Shown piece after piece: positions 36,583 to 43,747 of a stretch of DNA of 64,000 bases (the first letter of the stretch is position 1; each line of letters opens with the position of its first letter). Origin of the DNA: Polyangia bacterium (GTDB lineage Bacteria > Myxococcota_A > Polyangia > Polyangiales > Polyangiaceae); NCBI GenBank assembly GCA_030426145.1, contig JAUHZF010000005.1, positions 16,461 to 80,460 on the forward strand. The letters are read 5' to 3'. The position numbers and the translations under genes were made by a program. Below the pieces are notes generated by a model, which searched no databases, was not told the origin of the DNA, and saw nothing but the letters and a program-made list of their open reading frames with translations.

Positions 36583-37515
36583 TCAGTGCTTGAGCGACAG
36601 ATCTGCGAGCGCCATCTTGGCGTCGTTGACGTAGGGGCTCTTGGGGTAGCGGCGCACGAAGGTGCGGAGGGTGGTCTTGGCGTCGTTCCACGCCTGGATG
36701 TCGATGAGACATTCGGCGAGCAAGAACATGGCGTCGTCGAGCACCTCGGAGTCGGCGGAGGCCTCGCTCAGCTTCACGAGCATGGGGATGGCGTCGCGTT
36801 GGCGGTTGAGCCGTCGGTAGCCGCGCGCGAGGTTGAGCTGAGCCGACGGGGCGTGGGTGGCCGACGGGTTGAAGCGCAGCGCTTCTTCGAAGGCGATGAC
36901 GGCCTCATGCCATCGTCCGGACCGCACGTGCTCGAGACCCTCGTGATAGGCCGAGCTCGACAGCTCGCTGCGGGCTTTGGTCACCGCATCCTGGAAGATG
37001 GCCATCTCGGCCCGCGTGAGCTTCTCCTGGCGGAGCTTGTCGAAGGCTTCGATGAGCTCTTTGTCGCTGCCCGAGCGCATCAGCTCGTAGAAGGCGGCGG
37101 CGGCCGACTCGGCCCGGTTGCGGGCCTCGGCCTCCTTCTGCATGGCCTCGACCTCGCCCGTGAGCCTGGCGACCTCCGCCTTGGCATTCCGGGTCTCGCC
37201 CGAGACCGATTCGACGCGAGCATCCCAGGCGAACTTCACCATCCCGATCACAACCACCACGAAGAGGAGGTTGGCCGCAGCGCTGTTCCAGAAGGTTCGT
37301 CGCTCGAAGTTGCGCTGTCGCTTGCCGATGCTCTTGAGGTCGGCCGCGAGGGCGTTGGTGAGGTTGTTGGTCTTGATGACCAGACCCCGGGACTCGATGA
37401 TCTCGCGCTTGATGTCGCGCAGCTCTTCGTCGAGCTCGTCCATGGCCGCCTGCACGCGCGCGCGCTCGGCTGCACGGTCGGGAGGCGGGTCTGGAATGCG
37501 TTGGGCCACGGGCAC
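36583..37515 (-). CDS. Membrane-anchored TPR protein
   Basis: A 310-residue protein started at GTG 37515 (a second GTG is at 37509). A -10-like TACAAT at 37522-37517 lies directly before it, so the transcript may be nearly leaderless. The N-terminal 80 residues are charged and coiled-coil-like, followed by one membrane helix (NSAAANLLFVVVVIGMVKFAW). A second coiled coil and a TPR region at about 190-305 follow (YHEGLEHVRSGRWHEAVIAF, ARGYRRLNRQRDAIPML, LLAECLIDIQAWNDAKTTL). The closing repeats resemble the YbgF/BamD type, suggesting a scaffold in the cell envelope. It diverges from the lipoprotein gene at 37629. Confidence 0.8.
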   Translation of the reverse strand: MPVAQRIPDPPPDRAAERARVQAAMDELDEELRDIKREIIESRGLVIKTNNLTNALAADLKSIGKRQRNFERRTFWNSAAANLLFVVVVIGMVKFAWDARVESVSGETRNAKAEVARLTGEVEAMQKEAEARNRAESAAAAFYELMRSGSDKELIEAFDKLRQEKLTRAEMAIFQDAVTKARSELSSSAYHEGLEHVRSGRWHEAVIAFEEALRFNPSATHAPSAQLNLARGYRRLNRQRDAIPMLVKLSEASADSEVLDDAMFLLAECLIDIQAWNDAKTTLRTFVRRYPKSPYVNDAKMALADLSLKH

Positions 37516-37552
37516 GATTGTACGCGTGCTAGCCGTCTCGCCCCACAAACTC

Positions 37553-37569
37553 AAATTCCGGGGGAATTT
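37553..37569. promoter_or_regulatory. AT-rich dyad in a divergent intergenic region
   Basis: AAATTCC-GGG-GGAATTT has perfect 7-base arms. It is AT-rich in a very GC-rich setting and lies between the divergent TPR and Cys-rich lipoprotein genes, 38 bases from the former start and 60 from the latter. This is a plausible operator for either gene. Confidence 0.4.
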
Positions 37570-37628
37570 CGCGGCCCCGGGAACCGAGCGCAATGAAGCG
37601 GGCCCGCCAGGGGTTACAGTGGTCAGCC

Positions 37629-38198
37629 ATGACCCGCCTTCGCTTCTCCTTGGCCGTGATCTACCTGGCGCTCGGCGTCGCGGCCTGTGACCTCGACGGC
37701 CTCGGCAGCGGTAGCAGCGGCTCGGGCACGACCTCCGACTGCCTGTCCCAGTGCCGCGCATCAGCCAACGCGGGCTGTCTCGACAGTGGTTTCGACTGCA
37801 ACGACGCCTGCACCCAACAGGGGCGCATCAACTGTGACGACGAGGCCGAGGCCTTCTACACGTGCACCCTCAGTGGATGCAGTGATGTCGGCGACACCTG
37901 CAGCTCGGAGATGGCAGCGGTCACGGCGTGCCGAAATGGGGCCGCGCCCGATGCCTGCGTGGCCGACTGCGTCGATGCGCAGAACCGGGGCTGCGACGTG
38001 CTGGGTCCTCTCGGCACCTGCGAGGCCCTCTGCAGCAACGCGGTCGCGGCCGACTGTGGGTCCGAGACCGATGCCGTGCTCGCCTGCCTCGTGGAAGCGC
38101 TCGACGGCGGGGACGACTGCTTCGGGGGCGATCCTCCCGCCGCCTGCCAGAACGACTACGCCGCCTTGGAGGCAGCCTGCGAGACGCTCCAGAATTGA
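37629..38198 (+). CDS. Cys-rich lipoprotein
   Basis: A 189-residue lipoprotein (LALGVAACD lipobox) with a Gly/Ser linker and about 20 cysteines in regularly spaced C-x3-C and C-x8-11-C units (DCLSQCRASANAGCL, CVADCVDAQNRGCDVLG). This is a two- to three-unit disulfide repeat, common in Myxococcota secreted proteins and of unknown function. It lies 47 bases upstream of efp but is unlikely to be functionally linked. Confidence 0.75.
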   Translation: MTRLRFSLAVIYLALGVAACDLDGLGSGSSGSGTTSDCLSQCRASANAGCLDSGFDCNDACTQQGRINCDDEAEAFYTCTLSGCSDVGDTCSSEMAAVTACRNGAAPDACVADCVDAQNRGCDVLGPLGTCEALCSNAVAADCGSETDAVLACLVEALDGGDDCFGGDPPAACQNDYAALEAACETLQN

Positions 38199-38245
38199 AC
38201 GCGTTCTCACCCGGGGCGCCATGTGCTACCCCGCGCTAGGCCACC

Positions 38246-38806
38246 ATGGACACGAGCGACATCAAGAAGAACCTCAAGATGATGATCGACGGCGTTCCCT
38301 ACGTCGTCGCCGACTTCCAATTCGTGAAGCCCGGCAAGGGGCAGGCCTTCACCCGCGTCAAGCTCAAGAACCTCGAGACCGGACAGGTGCTCGAGAAGAC
38401 CTTCAAGAGCGGCGAGAAGATCGAGAAGGCGGACATCGAGCAGCGGGCGATGCAGTACATCTACCCCGACGGCACCAACTTCGTGTTCATGGACCCCAAC
38501 AGCGGCGAGCAGATGTTCGTCCCGGGCGACAAGATGGAAGAGGAGCAGAAGTGGCTCGCCGACGGCATGACCGTCGAGGTCACGCTGCTCGAGGGTCAGG
38601 CCATCGGCATCGAGCTCCCCGCTCACGTCGAGCTGGAGATCACCCAGAGCGACCCCGGCGTGAAGGGCGACACCGCCAGCGGCGCGACCAAGCCTGCGAC
38701 CATGTCCACCGGGGCGGTGGTCCAGGTGCCCCTCTTCATCGAAGAGGGCGAGTGGATCAAGATCGACACGCGCACCGGCAGCTACCTCGAGCGCGTGAAG
38801 AAGTAG
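38246..38806 (+). CDS. efp: Translation elongation factor P
   Basis: A 186-residue EF-P, which binds the ribosome between P and E sites and relieves stalling at polyproline. All three beta domains are present. The modification loop reads KPGKGQAF with the tip Lys at residue 31, the site lysylated by EpmA in bacteria with that system. The C-terminal domain shows PLFIEEGEWIKIDTRTGSY. Length is normal. No epmA/epmB gene is in the window. Confidence 0.96.
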   Translation: MDTSDIKKNLKMMIDGVPYVVADFQFVKPGKGQAFTRVKLKNLETGQVLEKTFKSGEKIEKADIEQRAMQYIYPDGTNFVFMDPNSGEQMFVPGDKMEEEQKWLADGMTVEVTLLEGQAIGIELPAHVELEITQSDPGVKGDTASGATKPATMSTGAVVQVPLFIEEGEWIKIDTRTGSYLERVKK

Positions 38807-38829
38807 CCCGCGGGGGCTAGACTGTCCGG

Positions 38830-39108
38830 GTGGCAAAGTCGTCGCGGCTGGCCGAGGGGGTCGACTTCTACGTCGAGGACGGGAAGGTCGTCTTCACGTC
38901 CTACTACCTCCTCCGTCGCGGCTACTGCTGCAACAAGGGCTGTCGCCACTGCCCCTACAAGGACGAGATCACCGTCGGGCCCGGCACGATTCAGATCAAG
39001 GGCAGCGATGGCGTCGTCATCGGTGCGGCCGGTGGATCGGCCGCGTCCTTGTCCGATCTCACGTCCATGGGAGGTGCAGCGCGACGCCGACCTCCCGAGG
39101 ACGAGTAG
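38830..39108 (+). CDS. DUF5522 domain small protein
   Basis: A 92-residue protein from a GTG, 23 bases after efp. The signature YYLLRRGYCCNKGCRHCPY, with its Cys/His cluster, identifies the DUF5522 family, probably a small metal-binding protein. The C-terminal third is low-complexity. The function is unknown; the closeness to efp may be chance or a short operon. Confidence 0.85.
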   Translation: MAKSSRLAEGVDFYVEDGKVVFTSYYLLRRGYCCNKGCRHCPYKDEITVGPGTIQIKGSDGVVIGAAGGSAASLSDLTSMGGAARRRPPEDE

Positions 39109-39111
39109 CCC

Positions 39112-39879
39112 TCAGCTACCGCTGAAGGTGGCTTTGGTCTTGTCGACGAAAGCCTTCATGCCGGCCCGCTGATCATCGCTTCCGAAGAGCGACGCGAAGG
39201 CCTGCATCTCGATCTCGTTGGCGGTCGAGAGGCTCGCGTCCTCGCCGCGCAGAATCACGCGCTTCGCCGCGGCCACGGCCAGGGGGCCGTTGTTGGCGAT
39301 GGTGGCGGCGAGCTTCCCCACCTCATCCATCAGCGTTTCCGGGGCCACGACCCGGTTCGCGATGCCCATGGATACGGCTTCGTCGGCCTTCACCATGCGA
39401 CCGGTGAACACCAGCTCGCGGGCGATGCCGACGCCGACCCGACGCGCGAGGCGCTGGGTGCCGCCGAACCCGGGGATCACCGCGAGGGTGACCTCGGGGA
39501 GCCCGACCTTGGCCTTCTCCGACGCGATGATGAAGTCGCACGCGAGGGCCAGCTCGAGGCCGCCCCCGAGGGCGAAGCCATTGACCGCCGCGATGATGGG
39601 GAAGTGCGCCGACTCCATCGTGTTGCCCAGCCGGTGTCCGGCTTCGGCGAAACGCTTGGCGTCGGTGGGGGACATCTCCGCCATGGCCGCGATGTCGGCG
39701 CCGGCGACGAAGGCTTTGCCCTCACCGGTGAGGATGGCGCATCGAACCTCGTGCCCCAGTCCCTCGAAGGCAGCCTGAAGCTCGGCCACCACGCCCGGAT
39801 CGAGCGCGTTGAGCTTCTCCGGGCGGCGGATGGTGACGGTAGCGACCGCACCCTCGATCTCGGTGGTGACGCTGCTCAT
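39112..39879 (-). CDS. Enoyl-CoA hydratase/isomerase family protein
   Basis: A 255-residue crotonase-fold enzyme that probably hydrates short-chain enoyl-CoA. Visible are EKLNALDPGVVAEL, the oxyanion-hole segments AFVAGADIAAMAEM and ALGGGLELALACDFI, and the catalytic-Glu region LPEVTLAVIPGFGGTQRL. The start overlaps the stop of the 3-hydroxyacyl-CoA dehydrogenase gene (ATGA). Together the pair performs two consecutive steps of beta-oxidation or, in reverse, of butyrate/PHB-type metabolism. Confidence 0.93.
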   Translation of the reverse strand: MSSVTTEIEGAVATVTIRRPEKLNALDPGVVAELQAAFEGLGHEVRCAILTGEGKAFVAGADIAAMAEMSPTDAKRFAEAGHRLGNTMESAHFPIIAAVNGFALGGGLELALACDFIIASEKAKVGLPEVTLAVIPGFGGTQRLARRVGVGIARELVFTGRMVKADEAVSMGIANRVVAPETLMDEVGKLAATIANNGPLAVAAAKRVILRGEDASLSTANEIEMQAFASLFGSDDQRAGMKAFVDKTKATFSGS

Positions 39880-40757
39880 CCCACCACCCGCTTGCCGCGC
39901 TCGTCGTAGCGGTAGAAGCCGCGCCCGCTCTTGCGACCGAGCCAGCCCGCGGCCACGTAGTTGCGAAGAAGGGTGGCCGGCCGGTACTTCGGGTCGCCGA
40001 TCTCGGTGTAGAGCACCTCGGCGATGGACAGCACCGTGTCGAGCCCGATGAGGTCGCTCAGCTCGAGCGGACCCATGGGGTGGTTGAGCCCGAGCTTGGC
40101 GCCGTTGTCGATGTCGTCGGGCTCGGCCACGCCCTCCTGAAGGGTGAAAATGGCCTCGTTGAGCAGCGGGATGAGCATGCGGTTCACGATGAAGCCGGGG
40201 GCGTCGTTGCTCGTGATCACCGTCTTGCCCATCTTCTCGGCGAGGGCCTTGGTCGCGGTGTAGGTCGCGTCGGACGTCTGCACGCCGCGCACCACCTCGC
40301 AGAGGGCCATGAGGGGGACGGGGTTCATGAAGTGCATGCCCACCACGAGCTCGGGGCGCTTGGTCGCGGCGGCGAGCTTGGTGATGCTGATCGACGAGGT
40401 GTTCGAGGCGAGCAGGGCGCCGTCCTTCAGGGCCTCGTCGAGGCCCTGGAAGATCTTCACCTTCAAGTCGAAGCGCTCGGTGGCTGCTTCGACCGCGAGG
40501 TCGACCTCACCGAAGGCGGCGGGGCCGTCGACGGGGGTGATCCGCGCGAGCAAGGCGTCGCGGTCCTCCGCTGTCATCTTGCCCTTGTCCACCTGGCGCG
40601 ACAGCACCTTGCCGATCTTGTCCTTGCCCTTCTCCGCGAGCTCTTGGCTCGCATCGGAGAGGACGACCTCGAGACCCGTGGCCGCTGCCACCTGTGCGAT
40701 ACCGCGGCCCATCTGGCCCGCACCCACCACGCCTACACGCTTGATGCTGTCCGTCAT
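39876..40757 (-). CDS. 3-hydroxybutyryl-CoA/3-hydroxyacyl-CoA dehydrogenase
   Basis: A 293-residue NAD-dependent dehydrogenase interconverting 3-hydroxyacyl-CoA and 3-oxoacyl-CoA. The Rossmann motif VGVVGAGQMGRGIAQVAA is at the start. Catalytic segments SNTSSISITKLA, GMHFMNPVPLM (His/Glu region) and NDAPGFIVNRML are present, followed by the C-terminal helical domain (HPMGPLELSDLIGLD). The single-domain length matches PaaH/Hbd enzymes. It is first in a two-gene operon with the enoyl-CoA hydratase gene. Confidence 0.94.
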   Translation of the reverse strand: MTDSIKRVGVVGAGQMGRGIAQVAAATGLEVVLSDASQELAEKGKDKIGKVLSRQVDKGKMTAEDRDALLARITPVDGPAAFGEVDLAVEAATERFDLKVKIFQGLDEALKDGALLASNTSSISITKLAAATKRPELVVGMHFMNPVPLMALCEVVRGVQTSDATYTATKALAEKMGKTVITSNDAPGFIVNRMLIPLLNEAIFTLQEGVAEPDDIDNGAKLGLNHPMGPLELSDLIGLDTVLSIAEVLYTEIGDPKYRPATLLRNYVAAGWLGRKSGRGFYRYDERGKRVVG

Positions 40758-40796
40758 GCGGCCGGCATAGCCGGAGCCGCCGCCGCCGTCACCCGC

Positions 40797-42374
40797 TCAC
40801 CAGAGGGCGTAGCCGACGCGAAGCGCGGGACCGGCCACGAGGATGGGTGCCGTGTTGAAGGCGTTGAAGACGCGGATCTGACCGTTGAACTCGTTCTCGG
40901 CGTCGAAGTGTTTGCTCGACTGAAAGACGTTCATCATGACGAGATCGATGAGAATGTTCTCCACCTCGAGCTCGAGACCGAGATCGACCTGGGCGATGAA
41001 GCCCACGCCCTGAGCCTTTGTGGCGTTGTAGGGCGGGGGCAGCACGATGTTCTTGCCGTCTACGTTGAAGCCCTCGCGGAAGCGCAGCTCCTCGTAGGCG
41101 GCGCCACCTCCCACGTTGCCCACGAAGCGAATGAGTCCCTCGGTGGGGAGCATCACGCGCATCATCCCGCCGAAGCGGAACGACAGGAGCTTCATCTGCA
41201 CCCGATCCACGCTGCGCTCGACGCGGCTGTCGTCGAGGATCTGCTGGTCGGTGATGACGATGCTCCCGTTCATCCGGATGTCGCTCACCTGGCCGAAGAG
41301 CTCGAAGCCGGCCCAGTTGGTGACCCGGTAGCCCGCGTTGAAGCCGCCCGAGCCACCGAAGCGACCGGGCCCGCTGTCGGCGGTGAAGTTGCGGTCTGTG
41401 CCCTCGAGCGGAACCGCGGTGAGCAGGGCACCCGAGCCTTGGAAGTAGATCCCGCGCAGGGGCTTCAGCACCGCGGGGGGGCCGAAGCGCTGGTCGTTGC
41501 CGTCGCTGGCGCCCTCGGGCGCTTCGGCGGTGCTGAAGAGCTCGCCGCTCTCCTTCTGGATCACCTCGGCGCGTCCACCGGCAGTCACCACCACGTCGAT
41601 ACGCTGGGCCTCACCGTCGTCGTCGATGATGCGAACGATGTGAAGGCCGGGCAGGAGCGCGCCTGCGAAATGGCCCTGCGCGACCTTCTTGCCGTCGACC
41701 TCGATCCAATCGGCGTCGACGAGCGCGGTGACGTCGAGCTGGCCCTTGGTGGGCTCGAGGGCGACCACGACCTTCTCGTTGTTGGCCCCCGATCGCACGG
41801 TGATCATTCGCTCTTTGGGCTCGTAGCCATTGGCGATGATGCGCAGGCTGCGCACGCCGGGCGAGAGCTCGAGCATGCCGTCCGACAGGTCGGCGGGGGC
41901 GACCGGACGCTCGTCGATGAAGACCTGGGCCCCCTTGGGGCTGATGTCGATCGCCACGTAGGCGATGAGCGCCCGGAGCTCTTTGATCTCACGCGCGGCC
42001 GCTTGCTTCTGGTCGTCTGGGGTCGTGTCCTCGTGTTTTTCGAGCGCCTGTTCGAGGGCCGCGATGGCCTTGGCGGGCTCGCGTAGCTTCTTGTACGCGA
42101 GGGCGATGTTGATGAGGGGGCTCGCCTTGGGCTGGGCGTCGTAGGCGGCCTGAAACTCGACGATGGCGCCGTTGAAGTCCTCTTCGTTGAAGAGCTTGAT
42201 CCCGTTGGCCATGTGGCGCTCGTAGGCGGCCGTGGCGGCGTCGGCGTCGGCGGGCTCCTGCTCGGGCGGGGGGGGAGGGTCAGGCGACGGCACGCCCTGC
42301 GCGTTCGCCAGTCCGCTCGCCAGCAGCGCGACGAGCAAGACGAGCGCACGGAAGTAGGCGAAGTGGCGGTGCAT
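40797..42374 (-). CDS. TPR-PEGA outer-membrane protein
   Basis: A 525-residue secreted protein: signal peptide (LVLLVALLASGLANAQG), Pro-rich linker, TPR-like helices at about 45-120 (ANGIKLFNEEDFNGAIVEFQ, NIALAYKKLREPAKAI), one to two PEGA domains at about 140-270 (VAIDISPKGAQVFIDERPV, GVRSLRIIANGYEPKE, DWIEVDGKKVAQG) and, from about 290, strand-rich sequence with aromatic ends that looks like an outer-membrane barrel (final residues VGYALW). The architecture is frequent in Myxococcota. A sigma54-like element and three CTGAACAG-type dyads lie upstream. Confidence 0.85.
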   Translation of the reverse strand: MHRHFAYFRALVLLVALLASGLANAQGVPSPDPPPPPEQEPADADAATAAYERHMANGIKLFNEEDFNGAIVEFQAAYDAQPKASPLINIALAYKKLREPAKAIAALEQALEKHEDTTPDDQKQAAAREIKELRALIAYVAIDISPKGAQVFIDERPVAPADLSDGMLELSPGVRSLRIIANGYEPKERMITVRSGANNEKVVVALEPTKGQLDVTALVDADWIEVDGKKVAQGHFAGALLPGLHIVRIIDDDGEAQRIDVVVTAGGRAEVIQKESGELFSTAEAPEGASDGNDQRFGPPAVLKPLRGIYFQGSGALLTAVPLEGTDRNFTADSGPGRFGGSGGFNAGYRVTNWAGFELFGQVSDIRMNGSIVITDQQILDDSRVERSVDRVQMKLLSFRFGGMMRVMLPTEGLIRFVGNVGGGAAYEELRFREGFNVDGKNIVLPPPYNATKAQGVGFIAQVDLGLELEVENILIDLVMMNVFQSSKHFDAENEFNGQIRVFNAFNTAPILVAGPALRVGYALW

Positions 42375-42394
42375 GCTCCCCGGTACGCAGCGTA

Positions 42395-42409
42395 GCTCAG
42401 GCCGCGCCA
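42395..42409 (-). promoter_or_regulatory. Weak sigma54-like promoter candidate for the PEGA gene
   Basis: On the minus strand TGGCGC-GGCCT-GAGC keeps GG-N10-GC spacing, but the -12 element is off consensus. GG-N10-GC is frequent by chance in GC-rich DNA. The repeat cluster starting about 35 bases further upstream is the main reason to list it. Confidence 0.25.
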
Positions 42410-42442
42410 GGAGGGGACCGGCCACTTGACCCCGCGCGTGCT

Positions 42443-42487
42443 CGCAGTCTGAACAGACGCGCCAGTTCTGTCCGCAGCCTGAACAGG
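42443..42487. repeat. Tandem CTGAACAG-type dyads, candidate operator cluster
   Basis: Two direct copies of CGCAG-Y-CTGAACAG start at 42443 and 42473, a period of 30 bases, about three helical turns. Each is a small dyad (GTCTG-AA-CAGAC and CCTG-AA-CAGG). Between them lies CAGTTCTG (42463-42470), a related dyad. The cluster lies between the divergent PEGA and transposase-like genes. The CTGTTCAG strand recalls the GTTCAG half of myxobacterial LexA sites, but the full consensus is not met. Confidence 0.45.
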
Positions 42488-42555
42488 GCGGACGGGCGCA
42501 AGTGCCCGGGATCCGTTGGCCCAGCGCAGGATCGGCGCTTGCAAAGAGATGGAGC

Positions 42556-43515
42556 ATGCAAAAGGAGGACGGGGAGAGACGGCCTGCCCCCAAGCGGTCG
42601 GGGACCTTCCCCGTCGAGGGGGCCACCGAGGTCAGGGGCCCCAGGAACCACGCCCAGTGGGCCCGGATGTTTCCGGATGAAGCAAGCTGTCGACACTACC
42701 TCGCGAGGCGACGCTGGAAACACGGGTTTCGGTGTCCACTCTGTCGTCGCGAGGCACGCCTCGAACACGGTCGGGGAGGCTTGGTGCGCTGTGGCCGCTG
42801 CCAGGCGGTGAGCTCGGCGGTGACGCGGACCCTTCTCGATGGAGGGCCTTGGTTGCTCCGCGACCAACTACGCGCCCTGTTCGAGGTCGCGTGCACGCCC
42901 GACACCCTGCGCTTTCGCCACCTGGCGGGCGCCCTGGGGGCAGGGCCTCTCGGCGTCTCCCCGTGGCTGCGGAGGTTGCGGCGCATCTACCGCGAGGGGT
43001 GGCGGAACCCCCTTCACGGGGTGGTGGAGCTGACTCGGGTCACGGTCGAGGTCTGTGCGGCTCGCCGCGGTAGCCAGCGCTACGTGCTCGCCCTCGCGGT
43101 ACAGACGGATGGCATCGACACGGGTCGCTTGAGGGTTCAACGCCTCCCCGAGGTCGACGGACTCCAGGTGGCCTCCTTCGTGGAGCGCGCGGTCGCGGAG
43201 GGCACCACGGTGCGAACATCGCCTTGGCGGGGCTACCACCGGCTCGGACTGCGGGGACACGTGCATCACGTCCCGACGCGAGATGCCGGCCTCGGTACCG
43301 TGGAGCAGCTCGCGAACATCCTCCGGGTGTGGGCGTGGAGCCTCGAGGCCCTCAACGTCGATCGTTTCGACATCCAGCTCGAAGACTTCGTCTTCCGCTA
43401 CGACTTCCGCCTCCGCCACGCGGCCGACGATCACGGGGCCTGCTTCGACCACCTCGTCGACCTCGCCGTGCTCGACGCCCCCCGCGAGCGCTCCCGCATC
43501 TCGGTCGCGGGCTAG
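42556..43515 (+). CDS. IS1595-like transposase, probably catalytically inactive
   Basis: A 319-residue protein with the IS1595 transposase layout: N-terminal ACRHYL-like region, a zinc ribbon (FRCPLCRREA, then RCGRCQAVSS), a central linker and an RNase-H-like domain ending in EDFVFRYDFRLRHA, the family's EFVFRFNRR motif. Usual first and second catalytic aspartates are missing: the VEIDE position reads VELTR and the TDGW position reads TSPW. No terminal inverted repeats or target duplication were seen. Codon bias matches the host. It may be a domesticated DNA-binding protein. Start ATG 42556 follows GGAG. Confidence 0.72.
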   Translation: MQKEDGERRPAPKRSGTFPVEGATEVRGPRNHAQWARMFPDEASCRHYLARRRWKHGFRCPLCRREARLEHGRGGLVRCGRCQAVSSAVTRTLLDGGPWLLRDQLRALFEVACTPDTLRFRHLAGALGAGPLGVSPWLRRLRRIYREGWRNPLHGVVELTRVTVEVCAARRGSQRYVLALAVQTDGIDTGRLRVQRLPEVDGLQVASFVERAVAEGTTVRTSPWRGYHRLGLRGHVHHVPTRDAGLGTVEQLANILRVWAWSLEALNVDRFDIQLEDFVFRYDFRLRHAADDHGACFDHLVDLAVLDAPRERSRISVAG

Positions 43516-43518
43516 GGG

Positions 43519-43656
43519 GTGGTCTCCAGCTGCGCGCCCGTGGCTCCTCGCGTAGGTTCGGTGTTCCTCGGCCTCTTGCCTCTCAACGCCGACGGCGTGG
43601 ACTACTGGAACGCCAACGGGCTCGCGCCGCCAGTGCTGCTGGTCACGATAGAGTGA
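43519..43656 (+). CDS. Possible small ORF, 45 residues
   Basis: A short frame from a GTG just after the transposase-like stop, ending at TGA 43656. It has the local codon bias and a hydrophobic centre (VGSVFLGLLPL) followed by NADGVDYWNANG. It could be the tail of a lost gene, a small protein or chance. The remaining bases up to 43747 show nothing recognisable. Confidence 0.25.
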   Translation: MVSSCAPVAPRVGSVFLGLLPLNADGVDYWNANGLAPPVLLVTIE

Positions 43657-43747
43657 TGGCAGGCCAAGCGCCTCCACGCGCTTGGCTGGACTCGCCGTCA
43701 CCGGCAGCAGGCCGTCTGCGTGCGTCCGTTGTGGTAAGGCATGGGGG

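Noticed and set aside
42443..42487. Canonical LexA/SOS box
   Set aside because: CTGAACAG resembles half of known LexA sites, but neither the CTGT-N8-ACAG type nor the longer myxobacterial consensus is met, and no SOS gene adjoins.
42375..43747. Complete insertion sequence around the transposase-like gene
   Set aside because: I found no terminal inverted repeats or direct target repeats on either side, and catalytic residues are missing.
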